The translations under genes were made by a program, and so were the position numbers. From assembly GCA_037414955.1 (NCBI GenBank), contig JBBEWH010000045.1, positions 5,677 through 69,676 of the forward strand: DNA of 64,000 nucleotides. Reading direction: 5' to 3'. The notes beneath the pieces are model-generated. The model saw nothing but the letters and a program-made list of their open reading frames with translations. It was not told the origin of the DNA and ran no database searches. This document shows, piece after piece, positions 43,100 through 52,247 of this stretch (position 1 is its first letter; every line of letters starts with the position of its first letter). Source of the stretch: Phytohabitans sp037414955 (GTDB lineage: Bacteria > Actinomycetota > Actinomycetes > Mycobacteriales > Micromonosporaceae).

Positions 43100-44911
43100 A
43101 TGCCGGTATCGGTAGCCATGCCTCGGCTGGGCGAGAGCGTCACCGAGGGCACCGTCACCCGCTGGCTGAAGCAGGAGGGCGAGCGCGTCGAGGTCGACGA
43201 GCCGCTGCTCGAGGTGTCCACCGACAAGGTCGACACCGAGATCCCGTCCCCGGCGGCCGGCGTACTCACCCGGATCGTCGTGCAGGAGGACGAGACTGCC
43301 GAGGTCGGCGCCGAGCTGGCCGTGATCTCCGGCGACGGCGAGTCGTCGGGCGACGGCGGCGGCGGCGAGACCGCGCCGGCGGCTGCGGAAGCGCAGCCCG
43401 CCGCTGAGGCGGAGGCTCCGGCGGAGGAGCCCGCGCCGGCCCAGGCCGAGGCCGCCCCGCCGGCCGCCCAGCCCACCGACCAGGACGAGGCACCGGCGTC
43501 CGGCGGTGGCACCACGGTCGTGACGATGCCGGCGCTCGGCGAGAGCGTCACCGAGGGCACGGTCACCCGCTGGCTGAAGCAGGTCGGCGAGTCGGTCGAC
43601 GCCGACGAGCCGCTGCTGGAAGTCTCCACGGACAAGGTCGACACCGAGATCCCGTCCCCGGCGGCCGGCACGATCCTCGAGATCAAGGTGCCGCAGGACG
43701 AGACCGCCGCGGTGGGCGCCGAGCTGGCCGTGATCGGCTCGGCCGGTGCCGCTCCGGCGCCCGCTCCGGAGCAGTCCGCGCCCGCCCCGGAGCAGTCCGC
43801 GCCCGCCCCGCAGCAGGCGCAGCCGAAGCAGGAGCAGGCCGCGCAGCCGCGGGAGGAGGCGCCGGCCGTGGAGCGCACCGAGCCGCAGCCGCCGCCCGCC
43901 CCCGCGCAGCGGGTCGAGGCCCCCCAGCCCGCGCAGACGCAGACCCAGGCCGCCCCGGCCGCCACCAACGGTGGGGGCGGCGACGTCGGATACGTGACGC
44001 CGCTGGTCCGGCGCCTCGCCAGCGAGCAGGGCGTCGACCTCTCCACGGTGAGCGGCACCGGCGTGGGTGGCCGCATCCGCAAGCAGGACGTGCTGGACGC
44101 GGCGGAGAAGAAGCGCGCGGCCGCGGCGCGACCGGCGCCCGCCGTCCAGCCGTCGAAGCCGGCCCCGGCCAAGGCGGAGCCGAGCCCGCTGCGGGGTCGC
44201 ACCGAGAAGCTGACCCGCACCCGCATCTCGATCGCGAAGCGGATGTTCGAGTCGTTGCAGACGTCCGCGCAGCTCACCAGCGTGGTCGAGGTCGACGTCA
44301 CGAAGGTCGCCCGGCTGCGCCAGCAGGCCAAGACGAACTTCCAGGCCCAGCACGGCGTGAAGCTGTCGTTCCTGCCGTTCTTCGCCGTGGCGGCGGTGGA
44401 GGCGCTCCGGCGGTACCCGATCGTCAACGCGTCGCTCGACCTGGACGCGGGCACGGTGACCTACCCGGACGGCGAGCACCTGGGCATCGCGGTGGACACC
44501 GAGCGGGGCCTGCTGGTGCCGGTCATCCGGGACGCGGGCGACCTCAACCTGGCCGGCCTGGCGCGGCGGATCGCCGACCTGGCCGAGCGCACCCGCACCA
44601 ACAAGATCAGCCCGGACGAGATCTCCGGCGCGACGTTCACGCTGACCAACACCGGCAGCCGGGGCGCGCTCTTCGACACCCCGATCGTGCCGAAGCCGCA
44701 GTCGGCGATCCTCGGCACCGGCGCGGTCGTGAAGCGTGCCGTGGTGGTCGACGACCCCGAGCTCGGTGAGGTGATCACGCCGCGGTCGATGTGCTACCTG
44801 GCCCTGTCGTACGACCACCGCATCATCGACGGTGCCGACGCCGCCCGATTCCTCACCGCGGTGAAGGAGCGCTTGGAAGCCGGCCACTTCGAGGCCGACC
44901 TCGGCCTCTAA
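43100..44911 (+). CDS. sucB: 2-oxoglutarate dehydrogenase E2, dihydrolipoamide acyltransferase
   Basis: 603 residues. Two lipoyl domains (about 1-80 and 140-215), each with DKVDTEIPSPAAG carrying the lipoylated lysine. Pro/Ala/Gln-rich linkers contain tandem APEQS units. An E3/E1-binding domain (YVTPLVRRLASEQGVDLS) lies near residue 295, and the catalytic domain ends with YDHRIIDGADAARFL, the His/Asp active site. Downstream of lpd in one transcription unit. Confidence 0.94.
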   Translation: MPVSVAMPRLGESVTEGTVTRWLKQEGERVEVDEPLLEVSTDKVDTEIPSPAAGVLTRIVVQEDETAEVGAELAVISGDGESSGDGGGGETAPAAAEAQPAAEAEAPAEEPAPAQAEAAPPAAQPTDQDEAPASGGGTTVVTMPALGESVTEGTVTRWLKQVGESVDADEPLLEVSTDKVDTEIPSPAAGTILEIKVPQDETAAVGAELAVIGSAGAAPAPAPEQSAPAPEQSAPAPQQAQPKQEQAAQPREEAPAVERTEPQPPPAPAQRVEAPQPAQTQTQAAPAATNGGGGDVGYVTPLVRRLASEQGVDLSTVSGTGVGGRIRKQDVLDAAEKKRAAAARPAPAVQPSKPAPAKAEPSPLRGRTEKLTRTRISIAKRMFESLQTSAQLTSVVEVDVTKVARLRQQAKTNFQAQHGVKLSFLPFFAVAAVEALRRYPIVNASLDLDAGTVTYPDGEHLGIAVDTERGLLVPVIRDAGDLNLAGLARRIADLAERTRTNKISPDEISGATFTLTNTGSRGALFDTPIVPKPQSAILGTGAVVKRAVVVDDPELGEVITPRSMCYLALSYDHRIIDGADAARFLTAVKERLEAGHFEADLGL

Positions 44912-44914
44912 CAT

Positions 44915-44970
44915 CATGATCAAGGCGTCCTTCAAGTAGTTCTCACTACTTGAAGGACGCCTTGATCATG
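44915..44970. repeat. 56-bp palindrome family, full copy
   Basis: Between sucB and the TIGR01777 gene, tandem plus-strand genes; a nearly perfect hairpin (AAGTAGTTCTCACTACTT centre). Confidence 0.95.
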
Positions 44971-44984
44971 GGAGAGAGGGACGG

Positions 44985-45872
44985 ATGAAGATCGCGATCG
45001 CGGGGGCGTCCGGGTTTCTCGGCTCCCATCTGGTGCACCGGCTCACCGGCACCGGGCACGAGGTGTTGCGGCTGGTCCGGCGGCCGGCGCACGGGCCCGG
45101 CGAGATCCCCTGGGATCCGGCGGCACACCGCCTCGACCCGGGAGCGCTGGCCGGCGTGGACGCCGTCGTAAACCTGGCCGGCGCGTCGGTCAGCGGCAAG
45201 CGGTGGACGCCGGAGTACAAGAAGCTGATCCTGCAGAGCCGGGTGGACGCCACCTCGACGCTGGCCAACGCGCTCGCCGCGACCGGCTCTGGCATCCTGG
45301 TCAACGCCAGCGGCATGAACTACTACGGCGACACCGGCGACCGGGTGGCCGACGAGAACGCGGCCTACGGCCGCGGGTTCCTCGCCGAGGTGTGCATCGC
45401 GTGGGAGGCCGCGACCCGGCCGGCCGAGCTGGCCGGCGTGCGCGTGGTGCGGCTGCGGATCGGGCATGTGCTGCACCGCAGCGGCGGCTACCTCAAGCCG
45501 CAGCTGCTGCCGTTCAAGCTCGGCTTGGGCGGCCCGCTCGGCGGCGGGCGGCAGTGGATGTCGTGGATCGCCCTGGCCGACTGGCTGTCCGCTGTGGAGT
45601 TCGTGCTGGCCCGGGACGACGTGTTCGGCGCGGTCAACACGAACGCGCCCGAGCCGGTGCGCAACGCCGACTTCACCAAGGTGTTCGGGCAGGTGCTCCA
45701 CCGGCCGGTGGTGATGCCGGTCCCGGCGTTCGGGCTGCGGCTGTTGCTGGGCGAGCTGAGCGTGGAGGCCCTGGGCAGCGTCCGCATGGCACCGAACGCG
45801 CTGACCCGCACCGGCTTCCACTTCCAGTACCCCAACCTCCGCGAGGCTTTGGAGGCCGCTCTACTGTCATGA
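44985..45872 (+). CDS. TIGR01777-family NAD-dependent epimerase (SDR39U1-like)
   Basis: 295 residues. Rossmann start MKIAIAGASGFLGSHLV, VVNLAGASVSGKRW, VNASGMNYYGDTGD and WMSWIALADW, which are hallmarks of this atypical SDR group. The equivalent gene (Rv2216) sits between the E2 gene and lipB in mycobacteria. The stop TGA is supplied by a palindrome. Confidence 0.9.
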   Translation: MKIAIAGASGFLGSHLVHRLTGTGHEVLRLVRRPAHGPGEIPWDPAAHRLDPGALAGVDAVVNLAGASVSGKRWTPEYKKLILQSRVDATSTLANALAATGSGILVNASGMNYYGDTGDRVADENAAYGRGFLAEVCIAWEAATRPAELAGVRVVRLRIGHVLHRSGGYLKPQLLPFKLGLGGPLGGGRQWMSWIALADWLSAVEFVLARDDVFGAVNTNAPEPVRNADFTKVFGQVLHRPVVMPVPAFGLRLLLGELSVEALGSVRMAPNALTRTGFHFQYPNLREALEAALLS

Positions 45873-45923
45873 TCAAGGCGTCCCTCAAGTCGTTATAGCT
45901 ACTTGAAGGACGCCTTGATCATG
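45868..45923. repeat. 56-bp palindrome family, full copy
   Basis: Convergent junction. Inner position is C on the left arm but A on the right arm, one of the few uncompensated mismatches. It provides the TGA of the epimerase gene. Confidence 0.94.
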
Positions 45924-45938
45924 AGCACTGCCACCCGA

Positions 45939-46352
45939 CTAGAAGCCGGTGTTGCTTCGACCCGCAGAATAGCCGGCGGCACTGAGTACGAAGTACAGCA
46001 CGCCATCGGACTCGGTGATCTGGAAACCGGTCCCACCGCCACAGTCGACGATCGTGATGTAATACGGGCCACCCGAATAGTCATAGACGTCTAGATATGC
46101 ACAGTAGCCGTCGCTGTAGGTGTCCGTCAGTGTACCCGCGTAGGTGTTGTTGTCGTTACAGGTACCGGAGTTGGCCCTTTCGGTGGCTCGCGGGTTCGAC
46201 GAGCCGACAGGCACGGCCATCGTTATCGGGACACCTTCGCCGTTGCAGCGGGCGTGCGCGGTTCCGGGCTGGACCGCCACGGCCGCGACTGTGGCCAGCA
46301 CGAGGCTGAACAGCGCCGTGATGACCCGAATGGCCCCCTGTCGCTTACTCAC
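45939..46352 (-). CDS. Small secreted protein with four cysteines
   Basis: About 137 residues from GTG (AGGTGGGG upstream). A Sec signal peptide runs to about residue 37 (VITALFSLVLATVAAVAV then GTAHA as cleavage motif). The mature 100 residues contain four Cys (RCNG, GTCND, GYCAY, VDCGG), consistent with two disulfides, and are Tyr/Gly/Ser-rich. Not recognised. Longer in-frame starts exist. It marks the beginning of a block that is not expected at this core-genome position. Confidence 0.65.
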   Translation of the reverse strand: MSKRQGAIRVITALFSLVLATVAAVAVQPGTAHARCNGEGVPITMAVPVGSSNPRATERANSGTCNDNNTYAGTLTDTYSDGYCAYLDVYDYSGGPYYITIVDCGGGTGFQITESDGVLYFVLSAAGYSAGRSNTGF

Positions 46353-46693
46353 TCGTACCCCACCTGGCGCTGGTGCGCTATCGGGTTCGACCATCCTTTT
46401 TGTCACAGGTCTTACTCCCCTTCTCATCGCAGCAGGAATTGAGCGGATTTCAAGTGGGCCAATTCGCCCCACTGGGCCACTCCCTCCGCTGGGAATTTCA
46501 CTGGCCAGCCTCATCCTGTGTTGAGGTCGGCCGGCGGGCAATGGCTCGACTGGCTTACGCGACCAGTTGCGGGATAGAGAACAAACCGCGGGCCTCGCGT
46601 GGCCGGTCGGAGGGGACAGCCATTTGCTGGATCACGCAGGGGCGTTGATCATCTGTGCCGACAATGTCGGGGACATTGCTGCCTCAGTCGCGT
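46353..46693. other. Intergenic stretch without a recognised gene
   Basis: About 340 bp between the secreted protein start and the end of the LLM oxidoreductase. A 13-bp palindrome CCGACAATGTCGG at 46658-46670 near the oxidoreductase end could be a weak hairpin. Nothing else clear. Confidence 0.5.
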
Positions 46694-47623
46694 TCACGAC
46701 GGGAGTTTGGGGAGAACTTCCTGACCAAGAGCGTGGATCAGGTCGAAAACCTCAGGGACGTCGCCGGCCGCCTCGACCATGAGAAGCAGCCGCCGGGCGC
46801 CCACTGCGGCCAGCCCGGCCGTCACCTCGTCCGGGGTACCGATGGGGCTGGTGCGGAGCAGGTGGTCGACGTACCCGTCGAGGTCGCGCCGTGGTGGTGC
46901 GGAGCCGTCCAGGCGGACGTACCCGGAGGTGGTGGCCAGCCACGGCGGCAGCGTGCGGCGCAGGCGGCGCTCGACCGCCGACCGGCTCTCGCCCAGGGCG
47001 ACCAGCCGCGCCACCGCGTGCTCCTGATCGGACGGTCCGTACCGGGCCAGCAGCGGACCCGGATCCTCGTGCACGCCGAGCAGCAGCGGCAGCCCGCGCG
47101 CCGCCGCGATGTCCACAGTCGAGGGTGAGGTGGCGGCCACCCACACCGGCATCCGCGTGGCCGGTCGCGGCACCACCGCGACCGGCCGGAAGTTGAAGAA
47201 CTCCCCGTCCGCGCCCACCGTGTCGCGCGAAAGCCAGTCCAGCAACACGTCGAGCGCCGCGGGGAAGCCGCGCTCGTAGCGCGCCAGGCCGGTGCCGAAG
47301 ACCTCCAGGTCGACCCACGGCCCGCCGCGTCCCACGCCGAGCCGGAACCGGCCGGGAAAGACGGCGTCGAGCAGCGCGGCCTCCTCCCCCAGCGCGACCG
47401 GGTGCCGGTTGGACAGCACGCACGCGGCCGTGCCGACGTGCAGCCGCTGGGTGCGGCCGAGCACCGCCCCAGCGAGCGTGGTCGCGGAAGGGCAACGACC
47501 GTACTCGATGAAGTGGTGCTCGGCCAGCCAGACGCCGGCGAACCCGGCGGCTTCCGCGGCGACCGCGTACTCGACGGTCGCCGCGGCGCCATGTGCCGAC
47601 AGGAGGAACAGGTCAGCAGTCAC
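46694..47623 (-). CDS. LLM-class flavin-dependent oxidoreductase
   Basis: 309 residues from GTG, overlapping the end of the upstream gene by 11 nt. Luciferase-like TIM barrel features: AAEAAGFAGVWLAEHHF, GRTQRLHVGTAACVLSNRHPVALGEEAALLD, FRLGVGRGGPWVD. Such enzymes use FMN or F420. It belongs to a three-gene operon with a CooC-like ATPase and a small protein. Substrate unknown. Confidence 0.85.
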   Translation of the reverse strand: MTADLFLLSAHGAAATVEYAVAAEAAGFAGVWLAEHHFIEYGRCPSATTLAGAVLGRTQRLHVGTAACVLSNRHPVALGEEAALLDAVFPGRFRLGVGRGGPWVDLEVFGTGLARYERGFPAALDVLLDWLSRDTVGADGEFFNFRPVAVVPRPATRMPVWVAATSPSTVDIAAARGLPLLLGVHEDPGPLLARYGPSDQEHAVARLVALGESRSAVERRLRRTLPPWLATTSGYVRLDGSAPPRRDLDGYVDHLLRTSPIGTPDEVTAGLAAVGARRLLLMVEAAGDVPEVFDLIHALGQEVLPKLPS

Positions 47624-48005
47624 GCAGCTCGGGTGACTGGTTGCGGATCTGCGCGAGCGGCGAGATGAACTCCTGGTACGTCTCGCCGCCGACCGCCGAC
47701 AGCTTGAACGCGGCCACCCGGTGGCAGTTCTGGAACGCGAGCTTGACGCCGAAGTGCCGCTCCAGCGCACCGCGGATCGAGTCGCTGGCGAGCGCCCGCA
47801 GGAGCTGCCCGCGCTCGGCCTCGCTGGGCGGCGGCACGGCGTGGTCGGCGAACTCGCCGGCGGTGTCCGCCGACCGCGCGGCCACGTCGGAGACGATCGC
47901 CCACGCGTACGGCAGGGAGTCGCGCACGACGGCCACGAACTCGGCGTCGTCGACGCGACCGGCCTCGGCGCGTTCCAGCAGGGCGGCGGGTACGTCAAGG
48001 GACAT
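47613..48005 (-). CDS. Hypothetical protein in the CooC-like operon
   Basis: 130 residues, not recognised. Helical N-terminal half (VPAALLERAEAGRVDDAEFVAVVRDSLPYAWAIVSDVA) followed by SDSIRGALERHFGVKLAFQNCHRVAAF and a C-terminal Cys. GAGGAGAAC precedes the ATG. Its position between an ATPase and an oxidoreductase suggests an adaptor or a cofactor carrier; this is inference. Confidence 0.75.
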   Translation of the reverse strand: MSLDVPAALLERAEAGRVDDAEFVAVVRDSLPYAWAIVSDVAARSADTAGEFADHAVPPPSEAERGQLLRALASDSIRGALERHFGVKLAFQNCHRVAAFKLSAVGGETYQEFISPLAQIRNQSPELRDC

Positions 48006-48017
48006 ACGGTTCTCCTC

Positions 48018-48974
48018 TCAACGGACCAGTACGTCTGGCCCGAGCACGAAGTCCGGGTCGACCTGGCCGGCGAGATCCTCGCCCACCTTGTCGTTGGCCC
48101 AGGCGGTGGCGTTGCGCAGGTGGAACTCCACCGCCTGCCGGGTGTAGGTGGCCCAGTCCTTCGCACAAGCATCGACGGCCATACGCATCGTGTCCAGGGC
48201 ATCACGATTAGTTGGCTCCAGTGCGGAGATCGGCTGCGGGCGGCCGCGCTCGGCCGCTTTCACGTACGCCGAACGGCCCACCCAGGTCAGCAGGTCGTCG
48301 CCGACGTGCTCGCGCAGGAACGCCACGTCCGACTCGTCGTCCACCTTGTTGCCCACCACGTGGACACGCACCCCGTAGTCGCGGGCGTAGCCGACGTACT
48401 GCCGATAGACACCCACGCTGCGCAGCGTCGGCTCACACACCAGGAACGTGGCGTCGAAGCGGGTGAACAGCCCGGACGCGAACGAGTCGGCGCCGGCGGT
48501 CATGTCCACCACGACGTACTCACCGGGACCGTCGACCAGGTGGTTGAGCAGCAACTCGACCGCGCCGACCTTGGAGTGGTAGCAGGCCACGCCCAGGTCT
48601 TCGGTGGCGAACGGCCCGGTCACCGCGAGCCGGATGCCGCCGACCTCGCGCACCAGCTTGTCGTAGATCGGATTGTTCTCCGTCACCGACAGCAGCCGGG
48701 AGCCCCGGCCGGGCGGCGTGGTCTTGACCATCGCGGCGGCCGACGTGATCCGTGGGTTGCCGCCGCGCAGGTACTCCTTGATCTCGGTCAGGTGGTCGCC
48801 GAGCGACGGCAGGAGCACCGCCTCGTCGTCGGTCGCGCCGAGCGCCGCGGCGAGGTGCTGGTTGATGTCGGCGTCGATCGCCAACAGCGGGGCGGACCCG
48901 GCCAGATGGCGGGCGACGAGGGCGGCCAGCGTGGTCTTGCCGCTGCCACCTTTTCCAACCAGAGCGATTTTCAC
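48018..48974 (-). CDS. CooC/MinD-type P-loop ATPase
   Basis: 318 residues, GTG start with GAGGAGA upstream. Deviant Walker A GKGGSGKTTLAALVAR at residue 8 (signature lysine GKGGxGKT), LLAIDADINQHLA, VVVDMTAGADSF and a KVDDESD base-recognition motif. It resembles CooC, the ATPase that loads nickel into carbon monoxide dehydrogenase, but no CODH genes are in the window. First gene of a three-gene operon. Confidence 0.88.
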   Translation of the reverse strand: MKIALVGKGGSGKTTLAALVARHLAGSAPLLAIDADINQHLAAALGATDDEAVLLPSLGDHLTEIKEYLRGGNPRITSAAAMVKTTPPGRGSRLLSVTENNPIYDKLVREVGGIRLAVTGPFATEDLGVACYHSKVGAVELLLNHLVDGPGEYVVVDMTAGADSFASGLFTRFDATFLVCEPTLRSVGVYRQYVGYARDYGVRVHVVGNKVDDESDVAFLREHVGDDLLTWVGRSAYVKAAERGRPQPISALEPTNRDALDTMRMAVDACAKDWATYTRQAVEFHLRNATAWANDKVGEDLAGQVDPDFVLGPDVLVR

Positions 48975-49084
48975 GGTACGGGTCTCCTCGGGCGACTAGG
49001 ACTTCCACGCAATATTGGATGTCATTTCCATTAGCGCCGCAAGCATAATCGGGCGTGTCGTGGCGAATTGGTAAGGTCCCCCGC

Positions 49085-50968
49085 GTGACCGCACCCAGCC
49101 TGCAAGGAAGGGCCCCTTCCCATCGTTTTCTGACGAGGAAGGGTCCCTTCCAAACCCTCGCCGGGCCCGCGCGGGCGCGGCGCAGAGCCGATCTCCTGGT
49201 GGCCGCGCTCTCCCTGGCGCTGGCCGGGCTCGTCACCGCCGGGCTGTGGGTGGCCCCGAACCGGCACGCGGTCGCCGTCAACTCCAGCGACCAGGCGTTC
49301 TTCGAGTGGCTCCTGGCGTACGGCGCGCACGCCGTCACGCACCTCGAGAACCCGCTCTTCACCCACCTGCTCAACGTCCCCGACGGGGTGAACCTCGCGG
49401 TCAACACGTCCATCACCGTGTACGCGGTGGTGTTCGCACCGCTGACACTGCTCGCCGGGCCACAGTGGTCGTTCCTGGTCATCCTCACGCTCAACCTCGC
49501 CGCCACCGCGTTCGGCTGGTACCTGTTGCTGTCCCGCCGGTTCGGCGCCACCCCGCTCGCGGCGGCCGTGGGCGGCCTGTTCTGCGGCTTCGCGCCGGGC
49601 ATGGTGTCGCACGCCAACGCCCACCTGAACTGGACCGCCGGCTGGCTGGTACCGCTGATCGTGTGGCGGGTGTTCGCGCTGCGCGAGCCCGGCCGGTGGC
49701 TGCGCAACGGCGCGATCCTCGGTGCGCTCGTCGCGGTCGCGTTCTCGATCGCGGCCGAGGGGCTGTTCTTCACCGCGCTCGCGTGCGGCGTGTTCCTGGG
49801 CGTGTGGGGGCTTTCCCGGCGGGACGAGGCACGGGCGGCGCTACCCACCTTCGTTCGCGGGCTCACGGTCACGGCCACGGTGGCGTTCGTGCTGCTCGCG
49901 TACCCGTTGTGGTTGCACTTCTTCGGGCCGCAGAAGTTCAGCGGCACCGGCTTCGACCACCGGGTACACGAGGAGGACCTGGCGGCGTACGGCGCGTATC
50001 CGGACCGGTCGCTGGCCGGCCTCGCCGGCCTGAACACGAACCTCGCGCCCAACCCCACCGAGGAGGGTTCGTTCTTCGGCCTCCCGCTGCTCGTCCTGAC
50101 GTTGGCGGCGTTCGTGCTGCTGTGGCGTGCGGCGGACGCCGGCCGGCGAGCCACATTGCGGGCGCTCGCGATCACCGGCGGGGTGTTCGCGGTGCTGTCG
50201 CTCGGCCCGGAGCTGCAGATCTTCGACAAGCTCACCGGCGTGCCGCTGCCCTACGCGGTGCTCGGCAAGCTGCCCGTCTTCGACGCCGCGCTGCCGGCGC
50301 GGTTCGCCCTGGTCGTGATCCCGGTCATCGGCGTCCTGCTCGCGTGGACGGTGACCGCGCTGACCGATGCAAGGAAGGGACCCTTCCTCACGCATAGGGT
50401 TATGAAGGGTCCCTTCCTTGCACGCGCGGTGTGGGTGGCGTTCGTGGTGGCGTTGCTGCCGCTCGTGCCGGTGCCGTTGAAGACCATCGACTTCGCGCCG
50501 GTCCCGCGGTTCATCACGTCCGGCGCCTGGCGGGAGTACGTCGACGACGGCGGCGTGCTGGCCCCCGTGCCGCCCACCTCCGACCTCCTGCCCGACGGGC
50601 AGCGCTGGCAGGCGTACGCGCTGACGCACGGCCACGGCGAGTTCGCCATCCCGGCCGGCTTCTTCCTGGGCCCCGGCGGCCCGGACGGCACGGGTCGCAT
50701 CGGCCCGGTGCCCCGCCCGTCGGCCGAGCTGCTGTTCGAGGTGGCGCGCACCGGCGTGGTGCCGCCGATCACCGACGCCGACCGCGCGGCCGCCCGGGAC
50801 GACCTGCGCTACTGGGACGCCCAGGTGGTGGTGCTGGCCGACCGGGTGCACGGCGCGAAGTGGCCGGCCCACCCGGAGGCGCTGCTGCGCGCCACCACCG
50901 ACCTGCTCGGCCCGCCCGAGCGCGTCGACGACGTCTGGCTCTGGCGCGTCGACCAGGTCACCCCATGA
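49085..50968 (+). CDS. Multi-pass membrane protein, glycosyltransferase-like (GT-C type)
   Basis: About 627 residues with about ten membrane segments. The first external loop has NSSDQAFFEWLLAYGAHAVTHLENPLFT, the acidic-loop arrangement of GT-C enzymes. The C-terminal 150 residues are soluble. A 50-bp double palindrome lies in the N-terminal coding region (encoding GRAPSHRFLTRKGPF) and a second lies mid-gene (DARKGPFLTHRVMKGPFLAR), both in frame. The start is uncertain, since real translation could begin after the first repeat. The stop is in the palindrome. Confidence 0.72.
   Translation: MTAPSLQGRAPSHRFLTRKGPFQTLAGPARARRRADLLVAALSLALAGLVTAGLWVAPNRHAVAVNSSDQAFFEWLLAYGAHAVTHLENPLFTHLLNVPDGVNLAVNTSITVYAVVFAPLTLLAGPQWSFLVILTLNLAATAFGWYLLLSRRFGATPLAAAVGGLFCGFAPGMVSHANAHLNWTAGWLVPLIVWRVFALREPGRWLRNGAILGALVAVAFSIAAEGLFFTALACGVFLGVWGLSRRDEARAALPTFVRGLTVTATVAFVLLAYPLWLHFFGPQKFSGTGFDHRVHEEDLAAYGAYPDRSLAGLAGLNTNLAPNPTEEGSFFGLPLLVLTLAAFVLLWRAADAGRRATLRALAITGGVFAVLSLGPELQIFDKLTGVPLPYAVLGKLPVFDAALPARFALVVIPVIGVLLAWTVTALTDARKGPFLTHRVMKGPFLARAVWVAFVVALLPLVPVPLKTIDFAPVPRFITSGAWREYVDDGGVLAPVPPTSDLLPDGQRWQAYALTHGHGEFAIPAGFFLGPGGPDGTGRIGPVPRPSAELLFEVARTGVVPPITDADRAAARDDLRYWDAQVVVLADRVHGAKWPAHPEALLRATTDLLGPPERVDDVWLWRVDQVTP
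49104..49153. repeat. 50-bp double palindrome, copy 3 (inside coding region)
   Basis: AAGGAAGGGCCCCTTCC and GGAAGGGTCCCTTCC flank CATCGTTTTCTGACGA. It lies in frame near the predicted N-terminus of the membrane protein. Confidence 0.9.
50371..50420. repeat. 50-bp double palindrome, copy 4 (inside coding region)
   Basis: AAGGAAGGGACCCTTCCT and GAAGGGTCCCTTCCTT flank CACGCATAGGGTTAT. It encodes 17 extra residues in a cytosolic or loop region of the membrane protein without breaking the frame. Confidence 0.9.
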
Positions 50969-51019
50969 TCAAGGCGTCCCTCACGTCGTTATGACAACGT
51001 GAGGGACGCCTTGATCATG
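50964..51019. repeat. 56-bp palindrome family, full copy
   Basis: Convergent junction; both flanking genes take TGA stop codons from its two ends, a symmetrical arrangement. Confidence 0.95.
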
Positions 51020-52247
51020 AAGAGAAGCGGGTCCAGGTGCGGTGGACGCCCTCGCCGGTGCCGACCACGGTGGTGAGCCCGCGCTCCACGACCACGATGG
51101 TGCCGTCCGGCAGGACGCTCATCCCGACGGTCCGCAGCCCCGCCAGCTCCTGGTAGCGGCCGTCCTGCCAGAACCCGCCGGTGAGCGTGTCGTCGTTGCC
51201 GTCCTTGATCAGCAGGATGCCGTCGCCGATCGCCAGCACGTTGTGCTGGAATACCTCGGTGGGCAGGCCCTTCTGGGCGACGAACCGCGAGCCGTCGAGC
51301 CGCCACAACCCCGCCGGCTCGTCCGTGACCGCCCAGACCTCGTTGCCGGTGGGCGACAGGGTCAGCTTGGCCTCCGCCGCCGGCACCGGCCCCACCTCCT
51401 GCCAGGTCCGGGCGCTGTCGTACGAGATCGCCACCCGCGTGACGTCGCCGTCCCACGACGTCAACCACAGCTTGCCGTCACCGCCCTGCCAGAGCTCGGC
51501 CAGGTCGCCGCGCAGCGTGGGCTGCGGGGTCACCGCGCCGGCGCCGATCTTGTAGACCTGCGGGCGGGCGCATTCCACGCTGCTGGCGCCGTCCTGGAAG
51601 CCGGTCGCTCCCGGGCACAGCAGCGCGAAATCGCCGCCGGCGTTCACACGCTGCGCCTGCACCGGGGGCTCCGACTCGGGGTACTCGGTGAATGTCGCGC
51701 CGCCGTCGGTGGTGAGCAGGAAGCCCTTGGTGATCACGTGTACCGCGAGCGTGCGGCCATCCAGCGGGTAGATGTTGACCGGGCGCCCGTCGGCGCGGGT
51801 GCCGAGCGCCGTCGCGTTCCAGGTGGCGCCGGCGTCCGCGGTCACGCCGAGCGCGTATGTGCAGGTCGTGCTCTCGTTCTCGTCTTCGCAGCGCTCGAAG
51901 AAGGCCCAACCGTGGGCGGCGTCCGTCAGCGCCAGGCGCACGTGCGCATCCCGCCACGTGACACCGGGTACCGCGATCTGGCGGTCGACCGGGTCGAACC
52001 GCGGTGGCCCGGTCATCGTCGGCGTGGGAGTCGGCCCGGGCCGGGCGTCGTCGTGGTAGCCGGCCACCGCGTACCCGCCGGCCGGCGTCGCCACGAGCGC
52101 CGCCAGGAAGCCGGTGAGCAGGCCGCGGCGCAGTCGCCGCCGGCGGCGTACCCGGGTCGTCATGCCGGTGATCGGCGCGGGCCGGAAGGTACCGGTGACC
52201 TGTGCCTCGAACGCGGCGAACCGTTCCTCGAGCCGGGTGTCAGCCAC
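51015..52247 (-). CDS. Membrane-anchored beta-propeller-like protein, partner of the SigE-type sigma factor
   Basis: 410 residues, GTG start overlapping the sigma factor gene by 8 nt. Short cytosolic N-terminus (about 40 residues), one membrane segment (LRRGLLTGFLAALVATPAGGYAVAG), then an external domain with repeated sialidase/BNR-like strands (TADAGATWNATAL, TTDGGATFTEYP, SYDSARTWQEVG: the SxDxGxTW motif). This layout fits a sensor/anti-sigma partner. The stop lies in the palindrome. Confidence 0.8.
   Translation of the reverse strand: MADTRLEERFAAFEAQVTGTFRPAPITGMTTRVRRRRRLRRGLLTGFLAALVATPAGGYAVAGYHDDARPGPTPTPTMTGPPRFDPVDRQIAVPGVTWRDAHVRLALTDAAHGWAFFERCEDENESTTCTYALGVTADAGATWNATALGTRADGRPVNIYPLDGRTLAVHVITKGFLLTTDGGATFTEYPESEPPVQAQRVNAGGDFALLCPGATGFQDGASSVECARPQVYKIGAGAVTPQPTLRGDLAELWQGGDGKLWLTSWDGDVTRVAISYDSARTWQEVGPVPAAEAKLTLSPTGNEVWAVTDEPAGLWRLDGSRFVAQKGLPTEVFQHNVLAIGDGILLIKDGNDDTLTGGFWQDGRYQELAGLRTVGMSVLPDGTIVVVERGLTTVVGTGEGVHRTWTRFSS

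Noticed and set aside
48018..48974. Chromosome-partitioning ParA
   Set aside because: The motif set (GKGGSGKT, DADINQ) fits CooC better, and no parB or parS-like sites adjoin it.
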